This document shows, piece after piece, positions 14,404 to 24,120 of a stretch of 50,029 nt of DNA. Numbering within the stretch: the first letter of the stretch is position 1; every line of letters starts with the position of its first letter. Below the pieces are notes generated by a model that saw only the letters and a list, made by a program, of their open reading frames with translations, ran no database searches and was not told the DNA's origin. The stretch spans positions 1-50,029 of the forward strand of contig NZ_LODW01000066.1 of assembly GCF_002914525.1 (NCBI RefSeq), given 5' to 3'. The translations under genes were made by a program, and so were the position numbers. The stretch comes from Rhizobium hidalgonense. GTDB taxonomy: Bacteria; Pseudomonadota; Alphaproteobacteria; Rhizobiales; Rhizobiaceae.

Positions 14404-17316
14404 TCACGCCCGCTTGGTCAGCGGAAAGCGCTCGCGAAGCAGCCGCAGCACCGATTCCGACGGGATCGGCGGCCCGAAGAGATAGCTCTGTCCGTAGCTG
14501 CAGCCCATCTTGGCGAGTTCGATCGCATCCTCGTTGGATTCGATCCCCTCGGCCACCACCTTCATCTCCAGTTCGCGCGCCATCGAGATGACCGATCGGA
14601 GCACCGTCGCCTTCTTGTCGCTGCCGTCCCGCACCAAGGACTTGTCGAGCTTGATCATGTCGAAGGGAAAGCGCGTGAGATAGGACAGCGAGGAATAGCC
14701 GGTGCCGAAGTCGTCGAGCGCCAGCCCGATGCCGGCTTCTTTCAGCTTTTGCAGCACCAGCCGGGCCTGTTCCGGGTTTTCCATCACCATGGATTCCGTC
14801 AGTTCGAGCTTGATGCGCGAGGGTTGGCAATGCGTCTTGGCGAGAACCGAGCGCACATCGTCATAGAGCTCGTTGTTGAGCAACTGGACGCTCGACAGAT
14901 TGATCGACACGAAGATCGGCAATTCGCCGGTCTGGTTCTGCCAGCTCATCAGATCGTTGGTCGCCTGTTCCAGCGCGAACATGCCGAGCGGGCCGATGAG
15001 ATCGGAGGCCTCGGCGATCGGAATGAATTCGGATGGCGGGATATTGCCGCGCTTGGGATGTTCCCAGCGCATCAGCGCCTCGAAGCCGGCGACCTCGACA
15101 TCTTCAAGCCGGGCGATCGGCTGATAGACCATCGACAATTCCTTGCGCTCGATGGCGCGGCGCAGGTCCGTTTCGAGCTGCAGCCGGTCGGTGCCGAAAT
15201 CGCGGAAGGCCGGCTGGAACGGCTCGACACGGTTGCCGCCGGCGCGTTTTGCCCGGTACATGGCAAGCTCGGCGTCGCTGAGCAGGCCGGTGGCGCTCTC
15301 CTGCCGGTCCACCCAGGAGGCGAGCCCGATCGAGGCCGTCAGGATGATCTCGCGGTTGGCGAAGTTGATCGGCACCATGATCGCCTTGCTGACCGCATCG
15401 GCGAAATCGGCGACCTTGGCCGGATTGTGCTCGGACACCAGGATGAGGCCGAACTGGTCGCCGGCAAGCCGCGCCAGCGTGTCCTGCGGTTTCATCAGCC
15501 GGCGCAGGCGCCGCGTCAGCGCGATGAGGATATTGTCGCCGGCGGCCACCCCGAGCGCATCATTGACCAGCTTGTAGCGGTCGATGTCGATCACCATCAC
15601 CGTCGGCCTCAGCGTATCGCCGCCCGGCGCCAGCGCCAGCACCGACTGCAGCCGGTCGAGGAACACCTGCCGGTTCGGCAATCCGGTGAGATTGTCGTGC
15701 AGCGCATCGTGCAGCAGCCGCTCGACGGAGTTCTTCTGCTCGGTCACGTCGACGATCGTGCCGACGCAGCGGATGATCTCGCCGTTGGAGCCGAGCACCG
15801 GCCGGGCGCGGATCAGCAGCCAGTGGAAATGCCCGTCCTCGGCGCGGATGCGGAACTCGTGGTTCAGTCGCCCGCGCCGATGTTCGAGCAGGACGTCGAG
15901 CGTGGCGCGGAAGCGGTCGCGGTCGTCGGGATGCAGCCGCGGCAGCCAGTTGCGCGCCGCGCCATGCATGGTGCCCGGGGAAAGGCCGAGCTTGACCGAG
16001 ACGTCGGGAATGGTGACGACGCGGTCGCGCGCCACGTCCCAATCCCACACCATGTCGCCGGAGCCGGTCAGCGCCAGCGATTGCCGTTCGAGATCGGAAA
16101 ACAGTCCCTGCTGGAAGGCGCCGCCGGCAAAAGCATGCTGCATGACAGTGAAGCCGATCAGCAGCACGATGAGCACCAGGCCGCCACCGAGTGCCGGCTG
16201 GATGATGTCATTGTCGAGCCGGCCGGTGACCGTCAGCCACGCCCCGAACAGCCAGACGAGCGTCAGCGCCCAGGCGGGCACCAGGAGGATGGCGCGGTCA
16301 TAGCGGTTGAAGCCGAGATAGATGATCAGCAGCAGGCCGGTCGCCGCCGTCAGCGCGAAGGACAGCCTGGCGATGCCGGCCGCGATCGACGGATCGTAGA
16401 TCGCCACGCCGAAGAGCAGGGCAAGGCCGAGCACCCAGGCAAGTGTGGCGTAACCGAGATGCGCATGCCAGCGGTTGAGGTTGAGATAGGTGAACAGGAA
16501 GATGACGAAACTCGAGGCCAGCGCAACTTCCGCGCAGGCGCGCCATATTCGCTGGTCGGCCGAGGCGACGCTGATCAGCTTGCCGAGAAAACCGAAGTCG
16601 ACGCAGATATAGCCGAGCACCGCCCAGGCAAGCGCGGCCGTCGCCGGCAGCATCGAGGTGCCCTTGACGACGAAGAGGATGGTCAGGAACACGGCGAGCA
16701 GCCCGGCAATGCCGAGCACGATGCCGCGATAGAGCGTGAAGGCGTTGATCGTGTCCTTGTAGGCGTTCGGTTCCCAGAGATAGATCTGCGGCAGTTCCGG
16801 CGTCGACAGCTCGGCGACGAAGGTGATGACGGCGCCGGGATTCAGCGTGATGCGGAAGACGTCGGCCTCGTCGCTCGGCTGCCGATCAAGCGCAAAACCC
16901 TCGCTCGGCGTGATGGCGCTGATGCGCTGCGAGCCGAGATCCGGCCAGAACAGCTTGGAATTGACCAAGCGGAAATGCGGCGCGACGATGACGCGCTCGA
17001 GCTGTTCCTCCGAGACATTGGCAAGCGCAAAAACCGCCCAGTCACCCTGGTGGTTCTCCGAGCTTGCCCTGACCTCGATGCGGCGGCGGATGCCGTCGGC
17101 GCCGGCAGCCGTCGAAACCTGGAAAGCCTCGCCCTGGTTGACGTAGATTTCGGTGGTCGCCGTCAGGTCGAGCGCAGTATCGTCACGGGAAATCTTCACC
17201 GGTTCGGCCGCCTGGGCAGCACCCGCCACCAAGGCGAACGCTGCCAGCAAAAGGGCTGCGATCACCGCGATCACTCGTCCGGACGGTGACTTGGGCAGCA
17301 TGCGGTCTCTGGTCAT
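14404..17316 (-). CDS. Membrane PAS-GGDEF-EAL protein, probable c-di-GMP phosphodiesterase
   Basis: A 970-residue protein: signal/anchor (residues about 12-37), a periplasmic sensor region to about 190, seven or so membrane segments to about 400 (7TMR-DISM-like), a PAS domain (about 415-525), GGDEF and EAL. The cyclase motif is AGDQF at residues 618-622 instead of GGDEF, so synthesis is probably lost. The EAL site is intact: Glu746 in 'FEALMRWEHP', 'NLSSVQL', 'LELTESM', 'DDFGTGYSS', 'KLDKSLV', 'VAEGIES'. The protein therefore probably degrades c-di-GMP, with the GGDEF domain perhaps binding GTP. Its start overlaps the RimJ gene by four bases. Confidence 0.9.
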   Translation of the reverse strand: MTRDRMLPKSPSGRVIAVIAALLLAAFALVAGAAQAAEPVKISRDDTALDLTATTEIYVNQGEAFQVSTAAGADGIRRRIEVRASSENHQGDWAVFALANVSEEQLERVIVAPHFRLVNSKLFWPDLGSQRISAITPSEGFALDRQPSDEADVFRITLNPGAVITFVAELSTPELPQIYLWEPNAYKDTINAFTLYRGIVLGIAGLLAVFLTILFVVKGTSMLPATAALAWAVLGYICVDFGFLGKLISVASADQRIWRACAEVALASSFVIFLFTYLNLNRWHAHLGYATLAWVLGLALLFGVAIYDPSIAAGIARLSFALTAATGLLLIIYLGFNRYDRAILLVPAWALTLVWLFGAWLTVTGRLDNDIIQPALGGGLVLIVLLIGFTVMQHAFAGGAFQQGLFSDLERQSLALTGSGDMVWDWDVARDRVVTIPDVSVKLGLSPGTMHGAARNWLPRLHPDDRDRFRATLDVLLEHRRGRLNHEFRIRAEDGHFHWLLIRARPVLGSNGEIIRCVGTIVDVTEQKNSVERLLHDALHDNLTGLPNRQVFLDRLQSVLALAPGGDTLRPTVMVIDIDRYKLVNDALGVAAGDNILIALTRRLRRLMKPQDTLARLAGDQFGLILVSEHNPAKVADFADAVSKAIMVPINFANREIILTASIGLASWVDRQESATGLLSDAELAMYRAKRAGGNRVEPFQPAFRDFGTDRLQLETDLRRAIERKELSMVYQPIARLEDVEVAGFEALMRWEHPKRGNIPPSEFIPIAEASDLIGPLGMFALEQATNDLMSWQNQTGELPIFVSINLSSVQLLNNELYDDVRSVLAKTHCQPSRIKLELTESMVMENPEQARLVLQKLKEAGIGLALDDFGTGYSSLSYLTRFPFDMIKLDKSLVRDGSDKKATVLRSVISMARELEMKVVAEGIESNEDAIELAKMGCSYGQSYLFGPPIPSESVLRLLRERFPLTKRA

Positions 17317-17927
17317 CGGCTGTCGGTTTTCCTGCCTTTATCCGTATCGGTGGCGAGACGTGAAAACATCACATGGTCATGCCACTGACCGTTGATCTTC
17401 AAGTATCCGCGCAGATAGCCTTCCTGCTGAAACCCGGCCTTTTCTAGCAGGCGAATGCTGCGCGCGTTATCTGGAATACAGGCTGCTTCGATACGGTGCA
17501 ACTCAAGCCCGGCGAAGATGTAAGGAATAACCAATTGAAGGGCGGCGAACATATGCCCCTGGCCGGCATGGCGTTCGCCCATCCAGTAGCCGATCATGCA
17601 GCTTTGTGCCGCACCCCGCCTGATATAGCCGATGGTGATGCCGCCGACGAGCGTCATGTCGTCTTTCAGGAAAATGAACAGCGGGATTGCCTGGCCCGAG
17701 GCATATTCCTGCTTGCCGCGGATGACGCGGGCGCGATAGGCGCCCTCCGTCAGCTCGTCGCGCCGCCAGGTCGGCTCCCAGGGTTCCAGGAACTTGCGGC
17801 TTTCGGCGCGCAGCCGGTGCCACTGGTTGAAATCCTGGTAGCGCGGCAGGCGCAAGAAATATCTGTCGTTCTGCAGCTCCACCGCTTCCGGTTGCCGCGA
17901 CAGAAACCGAAACACCGATTTTGGCAT
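17313..17927 (-). CDS. RimJ-like GNAT acetyltransferase
   Basis: A 204-residue GNAT protein resembling ribosomal-protein alanine N-acetyltransferase RimJ: 'RLPRYQDFNQWHRLRAES', 'GYWMGERHAGQGHMFAAL' (acetyl-CoA loop) and 'LELHRIEAACIPDNARSIRL', 'LEKAGFQQEGYLRGYLKING'. It would acetylate a protein N-terminus or small amine. It lies 29 bases after the M16 peptidase and overlaps the c-di-GMP gene by four bases, so it is inside the thrC operon. Confidence 0.87.
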   Translation of the reverse strand: MPKSVFRFLSRQPEAVELQNDRYFLRLPRYQDFNQWHRLRAESRKFLEPWEPTWRRDELTEGAYRARVIRGKQEYASGQAIPLFIFLKDDMTLVGGITIGYIRRGAAQSCMIGYWMGERHAGQGHMFAALQLVIPYIFAGLELHRIEAACIPDNARSIRLLEKAGFQQEGYLRGYLKINGQWHDHVMFSRLATDTDKGRKTDSR

Positions 17928-17956
17928 CGATCACTCCCGGCAGGACGAACGCCGGC

Positions 17957-19255
17957 TCAGCGGCCGGCCTGCATCGTCTTCGGTGCCGGGACCGAAAGCG
18001 AAGCGGTGATGTCTTCCATCGGCGCGAGCTGTTCCAGCGGCCCGATCGCCGAAAGCGTCGGCACCGTGTCGTAGAACAGCCGGCCGGCGAGATCGGTCAG
18101 CCGGTCGATAGTGATGCCCTCAAGCCGTTCCATCATCTCCGTATTGGAGATCGGCCGGCCGTACAGCATCATCTGCCTGGCGATCTGGCCGGCGCGCGAG
18201 GCCGGGCTTTCCTGGCCCATCAGCAATTGGGCGCGGATCTGGGCGCGGGCGCGCTCGATTTCCTTCTGGTGGATCTGCTCGGCGGATTTGTGCAGCTCGT
18301 CGATGATGACGGGCACCAGCTCCGGCAGGTTTTCGCCGCCGGTCGCCGCATGAATGCCGAAGATGCCGGTGTCGGAAAAGCCCCAGTGGAAGGCATAGAC
18401 GGAATAACAGAGGCCGCGGAATTCGCGCACTTCCTGGAACAGCCTGGAAGACATGCCGCCGCCAAGGATATTGGCGAGGATCTGCGAACAGTAGAAATCG
18501 CGGGCGTGGTAGGGTTTGCCCTCGAAGCCGAGCAGGATCTGCGCATCCATCAGGTCGCGCGGTTCGCGCACGCTGCCGCCGATATAACGCGCCGCTTCCA
18601 TCACCGGCGGCGCGGAAGGCGCAGTCGGCAGGCTGGCAAAACGATCCTCGACCATGCGCAAGAATTCTTCATGCTCGACGGCGCCGGTGGCGACGACGAA
18701 CATGCGATCGGTGGTGTAGTTGCGACCGAGATAGGCGCGGATCTGCTGCGGCGTGAAGGAGACGACGGTCTCCGGTGTGCCGAGGATGGCCCGGCCGAGC
18801 GTCTGGTCGCGATAGGCGACCTCGGAGAAGCGGTCGAACACCACGTCGTCTGGCGTGTCGTTGGCGGCGTTGATCTCCTGCAGGATCACCTGCTTCTCAC
18901 GTTCCAGCTCCTCTTCCTCGAAGGCCGATTCCGTCAGAATGTCGGCGAGGATGTCGACGGCGAGCGGTACGTAGTCCTTCAGCACACGGGCGTAATAGGA
19001 GGTCGTTTCGGTCGATGTCGCGGCATTGACTTCGCCGCCGACATCCTCGATTTCCTCGGCGATCTCACGAGCGCTGCGACGCGCCGTGCCCTTGAAAGCC
19101 ATGTGTTCGAGCAGGTGGGCGATGCCGTGCTCGTCTTCCGTCTCGTTACGCGATCCCGATTTGATCCAGACTCCGAGCGCAACACTTTCAAGGTGCGGCA
19201 TGGTTTCTGTCACTACTGTCAGCCCGGATTTCAGCCGGGTGCACTCAACTGTCAT
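17957..19255 (-). CDS. M16 zinc peptidase (processing-peptidase-like)
   Basis: A 432-residue M16 peptidase. The inverted zinc motif HxxEH is HLLEH (His47, Glu50, His51), followed by 'MAFKGT' and a downstream glutamate region 'EREKQVILQEI' that supplies the third ligand. The C-terminal half carries the usual 'GGGMSSRLFQEVRE' and 'GLCYSVYAF' motifs. It resembles the mitochondrial processing peptidase beta subunit. Only three bases separate it from the thrC stop, a conserved arrangement in rhizobia as far as I know. The natural substrate is not known. Confidence 0.9.
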   Translation of the reverse strand: MTVECTRLKSGLTVVTETMPHLESVALGVWIKSGSRNETEDEHGIAHLLEHMAFKGTARRSAREIAEEIEDVGGEVNAATSTETTSYYARVLKDYVPLAVDILADILTESAFEEEELEREKQVILQEINAANDTPDDVVFDRFSEVAYRDQTLGRAILGTPETVVSFTPQQIRAYLGRNYTTDRMFVVATGAVEHEEFLRMVEDRFASLPTAPSAPPVMEAARYIGGSVREPRDLMDAQILLGFEGKPYHARDFYCSQILANILGGGMSSRLFQEVREFRGLCYSVYAFHWGFSDTGIFGIHAATGGENLPELVPVIIDELHKSAEQIHQKEIERARAQIRAQLLMGQESPASRAGQIARQMMLYGRPISNTEMMERLEGITIDRLTDLAGRLFYDTVPTLSAIGPLEQLAPMEDITASLSVPAPKTMQAGR

Positions 19256-19258
19256 TGG

Positions 19259-20683
19259 CTATCTTTCTGCGCCTGCCGTCGTCTTGCCGCGGGCGTGTTT
19301 GCCGATAAAGGTCTCTACGGCTTTCAGGTCCGGTTCGATGATCTGGAAGCGCTCCTCCCTGTGCATCAGATCAGCAAGCCACGTCGGAAGCGCCGGGTCA
19401 ATACCGCAGGCCGATTTTACGGCGGCGGGGAATTTCGCCGGATGGGCGGTCGAAAGCGTCACCATCGGCGTATTCGGCTTTTCCTTCTTCTTGGCGACGA
19501 AGACGCCGATCGCCGAATGCGGATCGAGCAGATAGCCGGTCTCGGCATGGGTCTTGCGGATCGTCTCGGCCACTTGCCTCTCGCTGGCGCGGCCGGCCCG
19601 GAAGTCGCGGCGGATCGCCTTCAGCGCTTGGCTGCCGATCTCGAAACCGCTGGATTGCTTGAGGCTTTCCATCGCCGCGCGCACCTTCGATGCGTCGCGA
19701 CCATAGGCTTCGAACAGCAGCCGCTCGAAGTTCGACGAGATCTGGATGTCCATCGACGGCGACGTGGTCGCCTTGACCGCCTTCATGTCGTAACGGCCGC
19801 TCTTCAGCGTCCGCGCCAGAATGTCGTTTTCGTTGGTGGCGATAACAAGCCGGTCGATCGGCAGGCCCATGCGCTTGGCGCAGTAGCCGGCGAAGATATC
19901 GCCGAAATTGCCTGTCGGCACCGTGAACGAGATCTTCCGGTCCGGCCCGCCGAGCGCCACCGCCGCGGTGAAATAATAGACGATCTGGGCCATGATGCGC
20001 GCCCAGTTGATCGAGTTGACGCCTGATAGATTGACCTTGTCGCGGAAGGCCACGTCGTTGAACATCGCTTTGACGAGGTTCTGGCAATCGTCGAAATTGC
20101 CCTCGACGGCCAGTGCATGCACGTTTGACGACGTCGAGGTCGTCATCTGCCGCTGCTGCACCGGCGAGACCTTGCCGTGCGGGAAGAGGATGAAGATGTC
20201 GGTGCGCTCGCGCCCTGCAAAGGCGTCGATCGCCGCGCCGCCGGTATCGCCCGAGGTGGCGCCGACAATCGTCGCCCGATCGCCGCGCTTTTCCAGCGCA
20301 TAATCCATCAGCCGCGCCAGCAGCTGCATCGCCACATCCTTGAAGGCGAGCGTCGTGCCGTGGAACAGCTCCATGACGAAGCTGTTCGGCCCGGTCTGGA
20401 CGAGCGGCGCGATCGCCGGATGGCGGAAGGTGCCGTAGGCCTCGTCGATCATCGCCCGGAAGGTCGCCTCGGGGATCTCGCCATTGGTGAAGGGCGACAG
20501 GATGGTAAAGGCGATCTCCTGATAGGTCTTGCCCCTGAGCGCCCGGATCTGTTTCTTGGAAAAGCTCGGCCATTCCCGGGGAACGTAGAGCCCGCCGTCG
20601 CGCGCCAGCCCGGTCAGCAGGGCATCGCAAAAGCCGAGGGCAGGGGCCTCGCCGCGGGTCGAGATATAGTCCACGTTCGTCAT
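19259..20683 (-). CDS. thrC: Threonine synthase
   Basis: A 474-residue PLP enzyme that makes threonine from O-phosphohomoserine. The N-terminal signature 'MTNVDYISTRGEAPALGF' and the PLP lysine, Lys115 in 'HGTTLAFKDVAMQ', are clear, as is 'GATSGDTGGAAIDAF' for phosphate binding. Length agrees with the long proteobacterial form. It is first in a four-gene minus-strand operon. The 263-base upstream gap (20684-20946), shared with the divergent lipoprotein gene, shows no recognisable attenuator. Confidence 0.95.
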   Translation of the reverse strand: MTNVDYISTRGEAPALGFCDALLTGLARDGGLYVPREWPSFSKKQIRALRGKTYQEIAFTILSPFTNGEIPEATFRAMIDEAYGTFRHPAIAPLVQTGPNSFVMELFHGTTLAFKDVAMQLLARLMDYALEKRGDRATIVGATSGDTGGAAIDAFAGRERTDIFILFPHGKVSPVQQRQMTTSTSSNVHALAVEGNFDDCQNLVKAMFNDVAFRDKVNLSGVNSINWARIMAQIVYYFTAAVALGGPDRKISFTVPTGNFGDIFAGYCAKRMGLPIDRLVIATNENDILARTLKSGRYDMKAVKATTSPSMDIQISSNFERLLFEAYGRDASKVRAAMESLKQSSGFEIGSQALKAIRRDFRAGRASERQVAETIRKTHAETGYLLDPHSAIGVFVAKKKEKPNTPMVTLSTAHPAKFPAAVKSACGIDPALPTWLADLMHREERFQIIEPDLKAVETFIGKHARGKTTAGAER

Positions 20684-20946
20684 CCTTGATCTATCGCTGA
20701 AGGAAATCCGGCTGGGTCGAGTCGAGGCCGGATCCGTCGGAAACCGGCAAGGGGCTGCCTTCTGGCCACACCATCGCCGTTATCTTGTTGAAGTTGCCCG
20801 CATCCGGCGGCGAAAAGTGCATCAAAACGGCGCGTACCCAATCGATTTTTGTTTGCGCCGCTGATATAGACCATCGCAAACCGTCATGAAAGGCCTCGCG
20901 GAAAAGACATGGGGCCTCCAAGAAACGCTTGTACAAGGGATGGAAT

Positions 20947-21591
20947 ATGGTGCTCGGCAAGGTCTCGCGTCTCATCGTCTCCGCATCTGTTCTTGCCCTG
21001 CTCACTGGTTGCAACTCGCTCGGCATAGGCGGCGATAGCAAGTCGGCTGCGCCAGCGCAGGCCAATGGCACCGCCCAGATCATGCCGCTGGCGCCCGCCA
21101 ACCCATCCTCGAACAATCCTTCGATCGGCACGGCCAAGACGGCACAGGGCGCCGTCGCTCCCGTCGTCCAGGGCGCCTGCCCGCAGATCTTCATGCGTGA
21201 CCAGGATGCGATCTTCCGCACCTATGCCAAGGGCAAGAAAGACGATCCGCAGCAGATCGTCTTCCAGGCTTCCTTCGGGGATTACACCCGCCAGTGCACG
21301 CTGAACGAAACGAACCTGACGATGACCGTCGTCGCCCAGCTGCGCCTCATCACCGGCCCGGCCGGCAATCCTGGCGCGGTGACCCTGCCGATCCGCGTCA
21401 CCATCGTCGACGGCGAGACCGTGCTCTATTCCGAGGTCACCAAATTCCCGACCGAGATCCCGGCCGGCGCGCCGGGCACCCAGGTGATCTTCCGCAAGGA
21501 CGGCATCAAGATGCCGGTCGGCGCGGGCGCCCTGGTGCGCGTCAACATCGGCTTTGACACTCAGCCGGCAAAGACCAAGAAGAGCAGCTGA
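20947..21591 (+). CDS. Lipoprotein, unknown function
   Basis: A 214-residue protein with a lipoprotein signal: hydrophobic 'LIVSASVLALLTGCNS', lipobox LLTG-Cys22. After a Ser/Ala/Pro-rich linker (to about 75) comes a beta-rich domain 'ACPQIFMRDQDAIFRTYAKG' and 'TVVAQLRLITGPAGN', common in Rhizobiales lipoproteins without assigned role. The ATG at 20947 follows AAGGGATGG; a TTG at 20929 is less likely. It is divergent from thrC. Confidence 0.8.
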   Translation: MVLGKVSRLIVSASVLALLTGCNSLGIGGDSKSAAPAQANGTAQIMPLAPANPSSNNPSIGTAKTAQGAVAPVVQGACPQIFMRDQDAIFRTYAKGKKDDPQQIVFQASFGDYTRQCTLNETNLTMTVVAQLRLITGPAGNPGAVTLPIRVTIVDGETVLYSEVTKFPTEIPAGAPGTQVIFRKDGIKMPVGAGALVRVNIGFDTQPAKTKKSS

Positions 21592-21717
21592 GTTATTCCC
21601 GGGCACACGGGAGCAGTTCTACGCGACGTGAGGCAAAGAGAATGAGCATTTCCTGACGTGAAGAAGGGGCATTGCTCGTTCCAGAGGTCTCGCCTCTTGC
21701 CAATCGTCCCCTTCAAC

Positions 21718-21742
21718 CTCCGTCAAGCCCGAGGATGACGGA
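21718..21742. repeat. Degenerate dispersed palindrome
   Basis: The segment CTCCGTCAAGCCCGAGGATG and its ACGG end match one half of the palindromic repeat near 5977-6002. The rest of the gap 21592-21828 shows only a weak five-base hairpin (TCCCG..CGGGA) after the lipoprotein stop. Confidence 0.5.
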
Positions 21743-21828
21743 ACGTGGGGAGGGCTTGAGAGCAATACAGTAAAGTGCCGGTGCGATAGCAATTGTATGC
21801 TCCGCGATGCCGTTAGCGCCTCAGGCCT

Positions 21829-22518
21829 CTACAAAACGCCTTCCCAGGCCGCCAGGGCGGCAACAACGCCCGGCAGGTCGTTCATGCGGGAAATCGCCGT
21901 TTCGGCGCCGGCATCCGTCAATTTGTCGGCATGGGCGGGATAGCTGTGCGAGGCGCCGGTGAAGCCGATGACGCGCATTCCCGCGGCGCGGGCCGCATGC
22001 ACGCCGTGCACGGAATCCTCGACCACAACAACCTTGTCGGGCGAAACCCCCATCTGGCTGGCGCCGTGCAGGAAGATGTCGGGTTTCGGCTTGGCCCGGT
22101 CGGGGCCGAGATCCTTGGCGGAGAAGATATTCGGCGCAAACAGCGGCTTCAGCCCCACCTTGCTCAGCATCATGTCGAGCCGCTTGCTGCTCGAATTCGA
22201 GCAGATGCAGCGCTTCATCGGCAGCCTGGAGACGGCGAATTCGACGCCAGGAATGGCCTTGACGTCATTCGCCAGCCTGGTGTCGAGCAACTGCTCTGAC
22301 TTCTCAAGCAGCGAGGCCGAAAACGGGATGCTCGCTTCGCGCTCGATCTGCAGCAGGATGTTGCGCCATGTCATGCCGGCGAAACGCTCGCCCATTTCTT
22401 CGACGCCGATCGGATATCCGGCCTCCGTCAGCAGCGCGGATTCGACTTCCGCGGCGATGATTTCCGAATCGACGAGTACGCCGTCGCAGTCGAAGATGAT
22501 GAGGTCGAAGCCGTCCAT
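21829..22518 (-). CDS. HAD-family phosphatase (phosphoglycolate/beta-PGM-like)
   Basis: A 229-residue HAD hydrolase of the subclass with an alpha-helical cap. Motif I is 'IIFDCDGVLVDSE' (two aspartates intact), motif II is 'KRCICSNSSSKRL', motif III and IV lie around 'KPKPDIFLH' and 'VVVVEDSVHGVHAARAAGM'. It would dephosphorylate a sugar phosphate or phosphoglycolate. The ATG at 22518 (MDGFDLI) follows AAGG; an upstream frame to 22587 is not protein-like. Downstream of, but probably not coupled to, the MFS gene. Confidence 0.85.
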   Translation of the reverse strand: MDGFDLIIFDCDGVLVDSEIIAAEVESALLTEAGYPIGVEEMGERFAGMTWRNILLQIEREASIPFSASLLEKSEQLLDTRLANDVKAIPGVEFAVSRLPMKRCICSNSSSKRLDMMLSKVGLKPLFAPNIFSAKDLGPDRAKPKPDIFLHGASQMGVSPDKVVVVEDSVHGVHAARAAGMRVIGFTGASHSYPAHADKLTDAGAETAISRMNDLPGVVAALAAWEGVL

Positions 22519-22676
22519 ATGTTCACGCCTTGCTGAAAGTCTGGGTCTTGTCCGGGAATGCTGCGGCTTTACACGATGCCCGGTCAAAGCTCAACCTGAT
22601 CCCGAGCATGGCTGCGATGCGGCAAGCGACCGGCTCCGTGAACCCACTTCACCGAACGCACGCAAAGCGCGCTCGT

Positions 22677-24065
22677 TCAGCTCGCTCCAGCCTTTCCCGC
22701 CACTTCGTAGCGCGCACGGCTCAGGCTGACCAAGCTTGATATGGCAGCGCAGCTGGCGGCAATGACGATCGCAAAGTTGAGTGCGGTCGACAGCGGCAAC
22801 GTTGCGAAGGTGATCGACATGGAGATCCCGCCGAGCGTCTGGCCGAGAAGCCGCGCCGTGCCCTGCATGGCGCCGGCCGCACCGCTTCTGGCTTTGGGTG
22901 CGGAGAGAAGGAGAATGCGGTTGTTCGGCGTCTGGAACAGTCCGAAACCGAAGCCGGCGAGCACCGTGCCGACGAGAAATGCGATGCCTTTCGGGTCGGG
23001 CGGGGTCAGGCCGGCCACCAGAAGGCCGAGCGCCAGCAGCGCCCCGCCGATGGCGCAAAGCCATGCCGTCTTGACGCGGTTTGCCAAGCGCCCCGAGATC
23101 GGCGCGATGATCGCAGTCGCGGCCGGCCAGGGCATCATGTAGAGCCCGGCCTGAACCGGCGTCATGTGCAGCGTGTGTTGCAGATAGAATGGGAGCGCGA
23201 TGGTGCTCAGCATCTGGCCGCAGAAGCAGCATATCGAGGCGATGACAGCCACGCGGAATGCCGGTGTCGCCAAAAGGTCGGTCGGGATGAGCGGGACGTC
23301 GCTGTTGCGTTCGAGGCGCAGCAGGATGAGAAGGCAGGCGAGCGACGCCGCGATGAGGGCGGCACCGTTGACCGGCGCGGTCGCAATTCGATCGGCGCCG
23401 GAGAAGAACAGGATGAACATCGCCGTATTGGCGAGCAACGCCTTGACCTTCAGCTTCCGCTTCGCGCCTTCGACGTGTCCCAGCAGGCCGCCGCCGAAGA
23501 GAACGAGAATGCCGAGCGGTATATTGACCGCAAACAGCCAGGGCCAGCTGGTGACGGAAAGGATGGCGCCGGCAATTCCCGGACCGGCAGCAGACGAAAT
23601 GGCGATGACCATGGCATTGATGCCGATGATCGGGCCCAGCATGTGCTGCGGCAAGGCCTGGCGCAGGTTCATCATCGCCAATGCCATGATCGCGCCGGCG
23701 CCAAGCCCCTGGGCGAAACGCGCCAGGATCAACAAGGGCAGGTCGCCGGCCAGGGCGCAGGCCGCCGACGCGGCTGTGAACAGCGCGACGCCGATCAGGA
23801 AAACCCGCCGTGCGCCGTAGATTTCGCCGAGCGCCCCACAGGGAAGAATGGCGACGAGCACGGCCAGCTGATAGGCCGAGACGACCCAGACGGTGCTCTC
23901 GGCTTGCGCCTGCAGCGAAAGCGCGATCGAGGGCAGGGCGACGTTGGCGATCGCACCGTCCAGAACGACAAGAACAATCGTAAGAAGCAGTAGGGCAACG
24001 GCCAGATACCGGCGCGGCGACGCCAGGCCGTCTTGAGCGATCGGGGCGGTGTAGGTGAGGGACAT
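22677..24065 (-). CDS. MFS drug/solute exporter (DHA2-like)
   Basis: A 462-residue transporter with about 13-14 hydrophobic segments. The N-terminal half shows 'VLDGAIANVALPSIA' (the D1-type drug-exporter motif), 'GEIYGARRVFLIG' (motif A) and 'ARFAQGLGAGAIMALAM'. The family usually exports drugs or other small molecules by proton antiport. The ATG at 24065 has GAGGAG upstream; longer readings to 24488 run into the divergent LysR gene and are rejected. Control by the adjacent LysR regulator is likely. Confidence 0.87.
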   Translation of the reverse strand: MSLTYTAPIAQDGLASPRRYLAVALLLLTIVLVVLDGAIANVALPSIALSLQAQAESTVWVVSAYQLAVLVAILPCGALGEIYGARRVFLIGVALFTAASAACALAGDLPLLILARFAQGLGAGAIMALAMMNLRQALPQHMLGPIIGINAMVIAISSAAGPGIAGAILSVTSWPWLFAVNIPLGILVLFGGGLLGHVEGAKRKLKVKALLANTAMFILFFSGADRIATAPVNGAALIAASLACLLILLRLERNSDVPLIPTDLLATPAFRVAVIASICCFCGQMLSTIALPFYLQHTLHMTPVQAGLYMMPWPAATAIIAPISGRLANRVKTAWLCAIGGALLALGLLVAGLTPPDPKGIAFLVGTVLAGFGFGLFQTPNNRILLLSAPKARSGAAGAMQGTARLLGQTLGGISMSITFATLPLSTALNFAIVIAASCAAISSLVSLSRARYEVAGKAGAS

Positions 24066-24120
24066 GGGAACTCCTCGGCGCTTATGGGATGGCCGATTCA
24101 TTAGCCCTCGTCGATCTCCT

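Noticed and set aside
14749..17289. Very long plus-strand open frame opposite the EAL gene
   Set aside because: It is the antisense shadow of a GC-rich gene; the minus-strand protein has all expected domains and the plus frame looks like no family.
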